Positions 1-6,767 of a stretch of 9,109 nucleotides of DNA are shown here, in pieces; the first letter of the stretch is position 1; each line of letters starts with the position of its first letter. The translations under genes and the position numbers were made by a program. Source of the DNA: an uncultured Rikenellaceae bacterium (GTDB taxonomy: Bacteria; Bacteroidota; Bacteroidia; Bacteroidales; UBA932). The stretch spans positions 1-9,109 of the forward strand of contig CALCYB010000050.1 in assembly GCA_937906485.1 (NCBI GenBank), in the 5' to 3' direction. The notes beneath the pieces were generated by a model. The model saw nothing but the letters and a program-made list of their open reading frames with translations. It was not told the DNA's origin and made no database searches.

Positions 1-318
<318 letters not shown>

Positions 319-360
319 ATGTGGAGAAAACAACTGCAAGTACTGAGTTATCTCTCTTAA

Positions 361-395
361 CGATATAACGGATACGCAATTGTATCTGGCGATAT
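361..395 (+). other. 23S-5S spacer with a small hairpin
   Basis: The spacer between 23S and 5S is about 78 nt (319-396) and holds no tRNA. It contains an imperfect hairpin: CGGATAC (369-375) pairs with GTATCTG (382-388), with one G-U pair. The hairpin is flanked by two direct copies of CGATAT (361-366 and 390-395). A role in rRNA precursor processing is possible, but that is inference. Confidence 0.4.
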
Positions 396-396
396 T

Positions 397-508
<112 letters not shown>

Positions 509-512
509 TTTC

Positions 513-549
513 AAGAGGGTTAGACATTGAGTCTGACCCTCTTTTTTTT
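513..549 (+). terminator. Intrinsic terminator of the rRNA operon
   Basis: A 13-bp stem (513-525 with 531-543) has one G-U wobble and a 5-nt loop ATTGA, and it runs into a tract of eight T (542-549). It starts about five bases after the 5S 3' end, so it is the terminator of the rRNA operon. Confidence 0.93.
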
Positions 550-561
550 GTGTATTTTTAT

Positions 562-569
562 TATCTTTG
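562..569 (+). promoter_or_regulatory. Putative -7 box TATCTTTG for the lipoprotein gene
   Basis: TATCTTTG fits the Bacteroidota -7 consensus TAnnTTTG. No TTTG lies 19-21 nt upstream, where the rRNA terminator ends instead, so this is a half-match. It would give a leader of about 60 nt before the start at 638. The same 11-mer, TTATCTTTGCA, recurs before the amino-sugar kinase gene at 6759-6769. Confidence 0.5.
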
Positions 570-637
570 CATAGTCAAGGGCTATCATTGGAAGCATCCA
601 TTGATCCCTCCACCCAAACCTTTAATACCTTAACGTT

Positions 638-1645
638 ATGAAACTCAAACAATTTTTGCTGGGCGGGGTACTAATTATCTTATTATCAGCGTGTTCTCCT
701 AAAATTGCCTATTATCAGAATTCAACTCCTGAGGAGAGCGGGTTGAGTCTGATGAAGATTACTGATGAGACGAGCACTGTTGTTGCTGGTCACAAGACAT
801 TTTCTCATTTGGTATCCGGTAGCGCGGTCGGAATTTGCGCTGCAGAAAATTATTCATGGTCAACCCTTCGGTTGTTGGATCTTTCGCCTGATGGTAAGGA
901 CTTGGCTTATTTGTCTTTGGTCGATAACATGTGGAACATCATGGTCCGCAAGTCCGGTCCCCAAGGCTATGCCACACAACGCACCTTCCGAATGGTGTCC
1001 GACTTTACTTGGGGCATAGACAATACGCTGTATTTTGGAGATTCCAGCCAGGAAAATCGCATTCAAATTTCTTCAACAGACGCCTATTCCGGCAGTCTGA
1101 TGCATCAGCACACCAACAATAATACGGATCTGCATCCCATCCTCTCCGAGGACGGACAACTTCTGTATTTTACGCGGACGGATAATACGGGGTCCTTTGT
1201 ATGGTCCTATGACCTGAAGACAGGGGCATTGACCTCGTGCTGTAGAGGGTACAACCCTTATCCGCTGGGTAATGGCTCCGGCGAGTTCATCTGCGTCCGG
1301 AACTCCACTTCAGGCACCAGCGAGTTGTGGCTCATAAACAGTGAGAAGGCACAGGAAACTCTGATCTTGTCCGATAAGAACCGAGGATTTACCAATCCGG
1401 TTGTTTCTCCGGATGGGCAATGGATTCTGTGTCAAGGAAACACTAAGTCTTCCATTACCAAAAAGAACAATCTGGATATTTTTGTGGTGAAAATTGACGG
1501 TACCAACTTCATGCAATTGACTTATCACCCGGCGAATGATTGTAGTCCCGTTTGGTCGGCAGACGGTAAGCACATTTATTTCATATCTTCACGTGCCAAT
1601 ACGGACGAGTCGTACAACATCTGGAAAATGCGTTTTGACCTCTAA
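638..1645 (+). CDS. Lipoprotein with a TolB-like PD40 beta-propeller
   Basis: The 335-residue product starts with a type II signal peptide: a charged start, a hydrophobic core and lipobox LSAC with Cys19, so it should be a lipoprotein in the cell envelope. The rest resembles a WD40/PD40 beta-propeller as in the C-terminal domain of TolB. Four blade motifs of the form S-x-D-G-x-x-(L/I)-x-(Y/C) are visible near residues 83-93, 170-180, 257-267 and 307-319, and the last reads SADGKHIYFISSR. It is not TolB itself: there is no visible TolB N-terminal domain, it is lipidated, and no tol or pal genes are nearby. Such propellers usually bind proteins or peptidoglycan-linked partners, but the ligand here is unknown. 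Only 12 nt separate it from the downstream barrel gene, so the two are probably co-transcribed. It lies directly downstream of the rRNA terminator. Confidence 0.88.
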   Translation: MKLKQFLLGGVLIILLSACSPKIAYYQNSTPEESGLSLMKITDETSTVVAGHKTFSHLVSGSAVGICAAENYSWSTLRLLDLSPDGKDLAYLSLVDNMWNIMVRKSGPQGYATQRTFRMVSDFTWGIDNTLYFGDSSQENRIQISSTDAYSGSLMHQHTNNNTDLHPILSEDGQLLYFTRTDNTGSFVWSYDLKTGALTSCCRGYNPYPLGNGSGEFICVRNSTSGTSELWLINSEKAQETLILSDKNRGFTNPVVSPDGQWILCQGNTKSSITKKNNLDIFVVKIDGTNFMQLTYHPANDCSPVWSADGKHIYFISSRANTDESYNIWKMRFDL

Positions 1646-1657
1646 TCCTTTGTAATC

Positions 1658-2179
1658 ATGAGAAGATTTTTATTCGCATTGCTGCTGATGGTCGGGTTAA
1701 CTGCTTCGATGGATGCGCAGGTGTTGGGTCCGGTCGGACATGGAAATAAGCTTGGAAATAGGAATGCCCGTGGAGAAACTCATGGCTTGTCTTCGGGATT
1801 CCGCGGGATCGTGGAAGCCGGTGTGCTTGGCCTCGATGACGACCTCGTTTATTCTCCCTCCCTACAAGCCAGTTTTGGCTATCAGTTCAATCCTTATTTC
1901 TATTCTGGGTTGGCAGCCGGACTGCTAACTGAAGACCTGGAGCCACACGTTTATGTGGCTGTGGATTTTCGTGCCCATTTTATCAATGCTGTGCGAACAC
2001 CATTTGTGGCGCTAAGAACGGGGATAGCAATTGAAGAGGGACCTATTTTTGGCTTAAATATAGGCTATCGCTTTGCCATAAACAGTGCTAATGCGCTCAA
2101 CATTTCACTAGCAGCAGATCTTGTGGCAGACTACCATGTTGATTCTTCCTTTCGTATTTGTGTAGGATATGAGTTCTAG
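1658..2179 (+). CDS. Small exported protein, probable outer-membrane beta-barrel
   Basis: The 173-residue product has a clear Sec signal peptide with likely cleavage after Ala20, leaving Gln21 as the first mature residue, as is common in Bacteroidota. The mature part (about 153 residues) has alternating hydrophobic strands rich in Gly and aromatics, for example ASFGYQFNPYFYSGLAAG and FGLNIGYRFAIN, and it ends in Phe (GYEF). A C-terminal aromatic is typical of barrel proteins recognised by BamA. The size suits an eight-stranded barrel. The exact family and function are not recognised. It follows the PD40 lipoprotein gene closely and converges on the DUF1460 gene, with the two stop codons overlapping. 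Confidence 0.8.
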   Translation: MRRFLFALLLMVGLTASMDAQVLGPVGHGNKLGNRNARGETHGLSSGFRGIVEAGVLGLDDDLVYSPSLQASFGYQFNPYFYSGLAAGLLTEDLEPHVYVAVDFRAHFINAVRTPFVALRTGIAIEEGPIFGLNIGYRFAINSANALNISLAADLVADYHVDSSFRICVGYEF

Positions 2180-3117
2180 AAAGTAGGTTGCTTCCCGGAA
2201 AGCAAACGGCAGACGCGTAGCCCATTCTTTGCGTAGCTTGCGAGAGTTTTGGGTTCAATGATGACGGCTTTCCCTCCGTAGGATGCGTGGATAAAGTGCA
2301 TTTGCCCGTTGTGCTCATAGGCGATGCCTACGTGTGCAATGTCCAATCCTTCGCGTTTGTCCACAAAGCAGACGATGTCGCCGCTTTTGACCGCTTTGAC
2401 TCCGTCAGCAACGGCCTGTGGTGACAGCCAGTAATAGTCTTCTTGGTTCAACCGCTCTTCCATTGCCCGTATCTGTTCCCGTGCCACGGGGTCTTTGAGC
2501 TGGGCATAGCGTTCCGCATTGTCGGTCATGAAAGAAAAACGCTGCGACTTCTCAGATGCCCCGGGCAGTGTTGCTGTGATTTCTTCCAGAATCTGGTTCG
2601 CTTGGTTTTGCAGGATCCAGGCAGAAGTATAGTGAAGTCTGGATCCATAGCCGTTGATCACCCCATTTTCATAACGCAGCTGTTGGAGTTGCCGGCAGTA
2701 GGTTTCAAAGCTCGGTTCTGCATGTTGCAGCGTCTTGACAAAGCAGGTACACATTTCAACAAAAAGGATGCAGTCCGTTTCCAGTACATTGACGACCAGT
2801 TGTTCCGGCTCGTGTTCCAAGGTGCCGGCCACGTAAGGTGTGCCCAGGAACATTTTGGCAACACGAATCATCAGTTCGGACGAGGATTCGTTCCTATAGG
2901 GCTTCAAGGCTTCCAGCACCTGTTCAATCTTCTGCTGGTCTTCCCAAGTGTATTTGCGTTGTTGGAGCTGCTGATCCGTCTGCTGTTGCCGGGACTGCTG
3001 GAATTGTTGGTTTTGCTGCGTCATGTGGCCGGTGAAGGCATGGACGGAAACCGTGGCTCCAGCGGTCAGGAGCAGGCTGGCGGTGAGGCCCATCAGGGCC
3101 ATGGGATTCTGGTTCAT
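2176..3117 (-). CDS. Exported DUF1460 (NlpC/P60-like) cell-wall hydrolase
   Basis: The 313-residue product matches the DUF1460 family, which has a papain-like NlpC/P60-type fold and is annotated as N-acetylmuramoyl-L-alanine amidase-like. It has a Sec signal peptide (about residues 1-27, cleavage near VHA), a glutamine-rich linker (34-53) and then the domain. Family landmarks are FLGTPYVAGTLE (90-101), the likely nucleophile Cys116 in TDCILFVE, where I recall most relatives reading DC-x-TFVE, and His262 in AHVGI followed by FIHAS with His277. It should act on peptidoglycan peptides in the periplasm; the exact bond cut is not shown by sequence. The gene starts about 30 nt after the RNase P RNA on the same strand, and I see no separate promoter. 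Its stop codon overlaps that of the convergent barrel gene. Confidence 0.9.
   Translation of the reverse strand: MNQNPMALMGLTASLLLTAGATVSVHAFTGHMTQQNQQFQQSRQQQTDQQLQQRKYTWEDQQKIEQVLEALKPYRNESSSELMIRVAKMFLGTPYVAGTLEHEPEQLVVNVLETDCILFVEMCTCFVKTLQHAEPSFETYCRQLQQLRYENGVINGYGSRLHYTSAWILQNQANQILEEITATLPGASEKSQRFSFMTDNAERYAQLKDPVAREQIRAMEERLNQEDYYWLSPQAVADGVKAVKSGDIVCFVDKREGLDIAHVGIAYEHNGQMHFIHASYGGKAVIIEPKTLASYAKNGLRVCRLLSGKQPTF
2959..3018 (-). repeat. Low-complexity Gln-rich segment in the DUF1460 protein
   Basis: Residues 34-53 of the DUF1460 protein contain 13 Gln in 20 positions, encoded by CAG/CAA runs. They lie between the signal peptide and the catalytic domain and probably form a flexible linker. 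Triplet repeats like this can vary in length between strains. Confidence 0.75.
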
Positions 3118-3146
3118 GATGAATGTGCAGATTTTGGTATAATAAA

Positions 3147-3471
3147 TAAAAAGGAGGGCCGATAAGCCGGATTCTGTGCCAGTAAACTGGTCTCCATCAT
3201 TTATCTGTGCTGCCTACCCCCCGGCATTGGGCGAGCCACCCTTAATTGTCGGTATATTTGGCATTGCAGGCCGTAGGTGCGTACCCCCATGTCGTTGCCG
3301 AACATCGGTCGTGGGCTCTTACCCCGCGTTTTCACCCTTACCCCGAAAGGCGGTTATTTTCTGTTACACCTCCCGTAAACTTACGCCTACCTGTGCTTTC
3401 CACAGTACGGTGCTCTGTCCTGTCCGGACTTTCCTCTGTCAGTGACAGCGATGGAGTGTCCCTCCTTTGGC
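3147..3471 (-). ncRNA. rnpB: RNase P RNA, catalytic subunit
   Basis: This is the ribozyme that trims 5' leaders from pre-tRNA. Read on the minus strand, the 5' part holds conserved region I, GAGGAAAGTCCGGAC (3436-3422). The middle holds GGGTAAGGGTGAAA and GGTAAGAGCCCACG, and the 3' part holds AGATAAATGATGG and then ACAGAATCCGGCTTATCGG. The ends pair as helix P1: AAAGGAGGG (3468-3460) with CCCTCCTTT (3158-3150). The length of about 325 nt is slightly short for the bacterial A type, but all core blocks are present. The ends are set by P1 and may be a few bases off. Plus-strand reading frames across it are not genes. Confidence 0.95.
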
Positions 3472-3472
3472 G

Positions 3473-3480
3473 CGAAATTA
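3473..3480 (-). promoter_or_regulatory. Possible -7 element of rnpB
   Basis: On the minus strand TAATTTCG lies just before the expected 5' end of RNase P RNA and is one base from the Bacteroidota -7 consensus TAnnTTTG. It is preceded by a run of seven T and a G. There is no good TTTG at the -33 position (CATT is found there). The placement fits a start near 3468-3471. Confidence 0.4.
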
Positions 3481-3505
3481 CAAAAAAAGCGGGAAATTGA
3501 ATGAA

Positions 3506-4252
3506 TCAGGCCTTAAAACATATCCGGATTTGGAAAATGTTTTTTCCATCAAGCGTTCCTTCTACATATTGTTCCCGGTCATTGTAGACGCCTCTGTGGA
3601 GCTGGACTTCATCGCCCAGCCGTGATTCTGCATTGAAATTGATCTGGAACTCTTCGATGGGGTGTTCAAGCAGGTAGTTTGCATCCAGGGCATCCAGGCT
3701 CCATTCCACGTATTTGGCGTTGTTGGTATGCAAGTTGAAGTCAATGTCCGAGTAGCGGACCGTTCTTGTGCCGGCGGGCTGCAGGTCTTGGGGAACGGCA
3801 ATCTTGTCGCAGACCTCGGCGATGGCATCCTCCTGGTGTGCTGTTTCAATGATATCGGTACCGATGATGTGATCCGCACGTTGCATCCGGCGGTTGTCCA
3901 GGTTGATGATCAGCCAGGATGTTGTAGCCAGGATCAGCGGCTGATCCGGTTGGTGTTCATCAAATACCTTGAAGTCGCGGATGGAGAACACCCCTTTGAC
4001 CCCTTTGTGCCAGGTGCGTAAAGTAACTTGATCCCTCCATGAGATCTCTTGCAGAAAACGCACTTTCATCCGAGAAAGCACCCAGGCTGTACGTTTGGCA
4101 ATCATCTGGTCATATCCAAAATTAAGTTGGCTGGCATGTTCGTTGGCAATGTCTTGCATTTTACAGAGTAGTGCGTGGGCCTTCAGGTGTTGAAGCGCGT
4201 CAGCATCAGAGGTATATACCTCAAAACGGTGGTCACAGTGGGTTGGTTTCAT
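3506..4252 (-). CDS. Acyl-ACP thioesterase (FatA/FatB-like family)
   Basis: The enzyme hydrolyses acyl-acyl carrier protein in the cytoplasm to release free fatty acid. From the ATG at 4252 it has 248 residues, the usual size of bacterial members with two hotdog domains. The N-terminal hotdog includes RTAWVLSRMKVRF (54-66) and SWRDQVTLRTWHKG (71-84). The C-terminal hotdog carries the signature DIDFNLHTNNAKYVEW (169-184), in which Asn173 and His175 correspond to the catalytic N-x-H of plant enzymes. An in-frame TTG at 4288 would add 12 residues, but it lies inside a likely -7 promoter box and the added residues look unlike the family, so ATG 4252 is preferred. Chain-length preference cannot be read by eye. 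It is transcribed away from pyrG. Confidence 0.92.
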   Translation of the reverse strand: MKPTHCDHRFEVYTSDADALQHLKAHALLCKMQDIANEHASQLNFGYDQMIAKRTAWVLSRMKVRFLQEISWRDQVTLRTWHKGVKGVFSIRDFKVFDEHQPDQPLILATTSWLIINLDNRRMQRADHIIGTDIIETAHQEDAIAEVCDKIAVPQDLQPAGTRTVRYSDIDFNLHTNNAKYVEWSLDALDANYLLEHPIEEFQINFNAESRLGDEVQLHRGVYNDREQYVEGTLDGKNIFQIRICFKA

Positions 4253-4285
4253 CTTTTTGTCGTGCTTTTCTAGCGGTAAAGGTAA

Positions 4286-4293
4286 CAAATTTA
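4286..4293 (-). promoter_or_regulatory. -7 promoter box of the thioesterase gene
   Basis: Read on the minus strand this is TAAATTTG, an exact match to TAnnTTTG. It would start transcription near 4280, giving a leader of about 28 nt before ATG 4252. No TTTG is found 19-21 nt upstream on this strand (ATAT lies there). It sits immediately beside and partly under the -33 box of the pyrG promoter. Confidence 0.55.
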
Positions 4294-4294
4294 A

Positions 4295-4326
4295 TTTGGA
4301 ATCTTCTTCTCTATATTTTAACTTTG
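4295..4326 (+). promoter_or_regulatory. Bacteroidota-type promoter of pyrG
   Basis: TTTG (4295-4298), a 20-nt spacer and TAACTTTG (4319-4326) match the consensus TTTG-N19-21-TAnnTTTG for the primary sigma factor of Bacteroidota in both boxes and in spacing. Transcription should start about 4-7 nt after the second box, near 4330-4333, which is within a run of five C (4329-4333). The leader would be about 27 nt. Confidence 0.85.
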
Positions 4327-4357
4327 TTCCCCCGTATGAGTATCAGTTTTTGAGATT

Positions 4358-5968
4358 ATGGCAACAAAGTATATTTTCGTTACGGGAGGAGTGACCTCAT
4401 CACTCGGTAAAGGTATTATTTCTGCATCTTTGGCTAAATTGCTGCAAGCTAGAAATTTGCGGGTAACTATCCAGAAATTTGACCCCTATATCAACATTGA
4501 CCCCGGTACGCTCAATCCGTATGAGCACGGAGAATGTTATGTTACTGAGGATGGTGCGGAAACGGACTTGGATCTGGGTCACTATGAACGATTTCTGAAT
4601 ACCTATACTTCCAAGGCGAACAATGTGACAACCGGTCGGATTTATCGTTCGGTGATTGACCGTGAGCGTCAGGGTGCCTACCTGGGCAAGACGGTCCAAA
4701 TCATTCCGCACATTACCGATGAGATCAAACGCCGGATGCTGTTGCTGGGCAAAACCGGTAATTATGATGTGATTATTACCGAGTTGGGGGGCACCGTCGG
4801 AGATATTGAATCCCTGCCTTATGTGGAGGCTGTGCGACAATTGCAATGGGAATTGCCCGATGAAGACCATATGCTGATTCACCTGACCTTGGTGCCGTAT
4901 CTCAATGCAGCAAAAGAACTGAAGACCAAGCCGACCCAGCATTCTGTCCGGATGCTTCAACAATATGGGGTCTATCCCGATGTAATTGTTTGCCGTACCG
5001 AGCATGATATTCCGACGGATATGCGTCGCAAGATGGCTGCGTTCTGTAACGTGAAACCCAATGCGGTCATCCAGTCCATTGACGCCCGGAGCATCTATGA
5101 AGTGCCGCTCAACATGGCCAAGGAAAAACTGGACGAATTGGCCATCGAACACCTCCATCTGGAAGTGGGAGAGGCGGATATGAGCCGTTGGAACGCTTTT
5201 CTGGACCGCTTGTTCCATCCCCAAAGTGAAGTCAACATTGCCCTGGTGGGAAAATATGTGGAGTTGCAGGATGCGTACAAGTCTATTCTTGAATCCTTTA
5301 TTCATGCGGGTGCCGCCAACCATTGCAAAGTTCGGGTGACCAGCATTCACAGTGAATACCTCAATGAAGAGAACCTGCAAGACAAACTCTCCGGTATGGA
5401 CGCCATTCTGGTCGCTCCCGGATTTGGCGAACGGGGTCTTGAAGGGAAATTGCTGGCCGTCCGATATGCCCGTGAAAACAAAGTGCCCTTCTTTGGTATC
5501 TGCCTGGGGATGCAGATGGCCGTTCTGGAGTATGCCCGCAATGTGATGGGGTTGACCGAGGCGGCATCTACCGAGGTACGACCCAATACGCCCGATCCGG
5601 TAATCAACCTGATGGAAGACCAGAAGACGACGACCATCAAGGGTGGGACCATGCGTTTGGGCGCCTATGCATGTGAGCTGAAGGAAGGCTCCTTGGCCTA
5701 TCGGATTTATGGCAAGACCCTGATTTCCGAACGTCACCGCCACCGCTACGAAGTCAACAGCGAGTACCGTGAACGCTTGAACGAAGCCGGTCTGATCACC
5801 AGTGGACAGAATCCGGATACCGGTCTGGTGGAAATTGTGGAAATTCCTGAACATCCTTTCTATATTGCCGTACAATTCCACCCCGAATTGAAGAGTACAC
5901 CTGAAAATCCGCAACCGATCTTTGTGGCTTTTGTGAAGGCTGCTATGGATTATAAGGCAAGACGATGA
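4358..5968 (+). CDS. pyrG: CTP synthase
   Basis: The enzyme makes CTP from UTP, ATP and glutamine, the last step of de novo pyrimidine nucleotide synthesis, in the cytoplasm. The 536-residue length is normal. Residues 1-270 form the synthetase (amidoligase) domain, with the start KYIFVTGGVTSSLGKG (4-19) as nucleotide-binding loop, FDPYINIDPGTLNPYEHGE (41-59) and TELGGTVGDIES (141-152). Residues from about 291 form the class I glutamine amidotransferase domain, with the oxyanion segment APGFGERG (353-360), nucleophile Cys382 in GICLGMQ, and His508 and Glu510 in FHPELKSTP. All catalytic residues are present, so it should be active. A full promoter lies upstream. The stop overlaps the start of the glutaminyl cyclotransferase gene (ATGA), suggesting an operon. 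A long antisense reading frame here is not a gene. Confidence 0.98.
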   Translation: MATKYIFVTGGVTSSLGKGIISASLAKLLQARNLRVTIQKFDPYINIDPGTLNPYEHGECYVTEDGAETDLDLGHYERFLNTYTSKANNVTTGRIYRSVIDRERQGAYLGKTVQIIPHITDEIKRRMLLLGKTGNYDVIITELGGTVGDIESLPYVEAVRQLQWELPDEDHMLIHLTLVPYLNAAKELKTKPTQHSVRMLQQYGVYPDVIVCRTEHDIPTDMRRKMAAFCNVKPNAVIQSIDARSIYEVPLNMAKEKLDELAIEHLHLEVGEADMSRWNAFLDRLFHPQSEVNIALVGKYVELQDAYKSILESFIHAGAANHCKVRVTSIHSEYLNEENLQDKLSGMDAILVAPGFGERGLEGKLLAVRYARENKVPFFGICLGMQMAVLEYARNVMGLTEAASTEVRPNTPDPVINLMEDQKTTTIKGGTMRLGAYACELKEGSLAYRIYGKTLISERHRHRYEVNSEYRERLNEAGLITSGQNPDTGLVEIVEIPEHPFYIAVQFHPELKSTPENPQPIFVAFVKAAMDYKARR

Positions 5969-6744
5969 AGCATCGCTACTGGATCATATCGTTGCTTGTC
6001 CTTTGTCTGGCAGGAGCTTTGTGGGCTGGTGTAGGGGAAAAAGCACAGGTCCGCGAGTATCGTGCCGTTGCTGAAACCGTTTTTCACCATGATCCATCGG
6101 CCTATACCCAAGGACTTTTCCTGTTGGATGGCGTTTTGTACGAGTCGGTGGGGCAATATGGCGAATCGGCCATCCGACAGTTGGATCTGGCTTCCGGTCG
6201 TGTGGTGCTGAACAAATCTATGGAGCCACAATTCTTTGGGGAAGGTGCTTGTTTCTATGGCGGGCACATTTATCAGTTGACCTGGCGGGAAAATGTCTGT
6301 TTTGTTTATGACCGGGCTTTGAACCTGGTCGGTCAGATGTATGTGCCCACTGAAGGTTGGGGATTGACTACCGACGGAACCTCTTTGATTTTGAGTGACG
6401 GAACTTCTACGCTATACTTCATGGATCCGATGACGTTGGAAGCGCAGCGGGAGGTGACGGTGACAAAGGCCGGCAAAAAGGTGCCTTATCTCAATGAATT
6501 GGAGTACATTGACGGAAAGGTGTGGGCCAATGTGTATGGAACCGACTATGTGGTCATCATCGATCCGCAGGACGGTCATGTCGAAGCAACGGTGGATTGT
6601 GCCGGACTCTTGCCTTCCCGTTACGCCGGTGCTGTGGATGTGTTGAATGGGATTGCCTATGATCGTCAAAGCGATAAGGTGTATTTGACCGGGAAACTGT
6701 GGCCCGAGTTATATGAGATATCTTTGGTCGAAAAAGCACAGTAA
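5965..6744 (+). CDS. Exported glutaminyl-peptide cyclotransferase (plant-type)
   Basis: The enzyme converts N-terminal glutamine of proteins to pyroglutamate with release of ammonia. The 259-residue protein belongs to the plant/bacterial type I family (Glu_cyclase_2), a five-bladed beta-propeller unrelated to the zinc-dependent animal type. Visible family blocks are DPSAYTQGLFLLDGVLYES (43-61), FGEG (91-94), EGWGLTTDG (130-138), LNELEYIDGKVWANVYGTD (176-194), NGIAYD (228-233) and TGKLWPELYE (242-251). Glu60 in LYES lies where the family has its conserved active-site Glu. An N-terminal signal peptide, likely cut after ALWA (residue 21), puts it in the periplasm; Cys15 is not in a good lipobox. 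It overlaps pyrG by 4 bp and is probably co-transcribed, although the two share no pathway. About 50 nt separate it from the next gene, which has its own -7-like box. Confidence 0.92.
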   Translation: MKHRYWIISLLVLCLAGALWAGVGEKAQVREYRAVAETVFHHDPSAYTQGLFLLDGVLYESVGQYGESAIRQLDLASGRVVLNKSMEPQFFGEGACFYGGHIYQLTWRENVCFVYDRALNLVGQMYVPTEGWGLTTDGTSLILSDGTSTLYFMDPMTLEAQREVTVTKAGKKVPYLNELEYIDGKVWANVYGTDYVVIIDPQDGHVEATVDCAGLLPSRYAGAVDVLNGIAYDRQSDKVYLTGKLWPELYEISLVEKAQ

Positions 6745-6759
6745 TTCCCGATCTTTGCT

Positions 6760-6767
6760 TATCTTTG
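6760..6767 (+). promoter_or_regulatory. Putative -7 box TATCTTTG for the kinase-murQ-recR genes
   Basis: TATCTTTG matches TAnnTTTG, between the stop at 6744 and the kinase start at 6795. No TTTG occurs 19-21 nt upstream (GCAC lies there), so the -33 box is missing. The predicted start near 6772 gives a leader of about 23 nt. It excludes a TTG at 6765 as the translation start, because that TTG lies within the box. Confidence 0.5.

Noticed and set aside
638..1645. Calling the PD40 lipoprotein TolB
   Set aside because: It has a lipobox, no visible TolB N-terminal domain and no tol/pal neighbours; only the propeller is shared.
2443..3165. A 240-codon plus-strand frame over the DUF1460 gene and the rnpB end
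   Set aside because: It is antisense to a well-supported DUF1460 gene with signal peptide and catalytic residues, and its hydrophobic runs come from the reverse complement of Gln codons.
3176..3500. Two plus-strand frames of 84-89 codons between DUF1460 and the thioesterase
   Set aside because: The region is RNase P RNA on the minus strand, with its conserved blocks and P1 helix; the frames are by-products.
4253..4288. A TTG start at 4288 giving a 260-residue thioesterase
   Set aside because: The TTG is inside the TAAATTTG promoter box, so it would not be in the transcript, and the ATG at 4252 gives a normal N-terminus.
4400..5914. A 504-codon open frame antisense to pyrG
   Set aside because: It lies wholly within pyrG on the opposite strand, its translation resembles no known family, and pyrG is complete with all catalytic residues. 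The codon bias of a long conserved gene can leave an antisense frame open.
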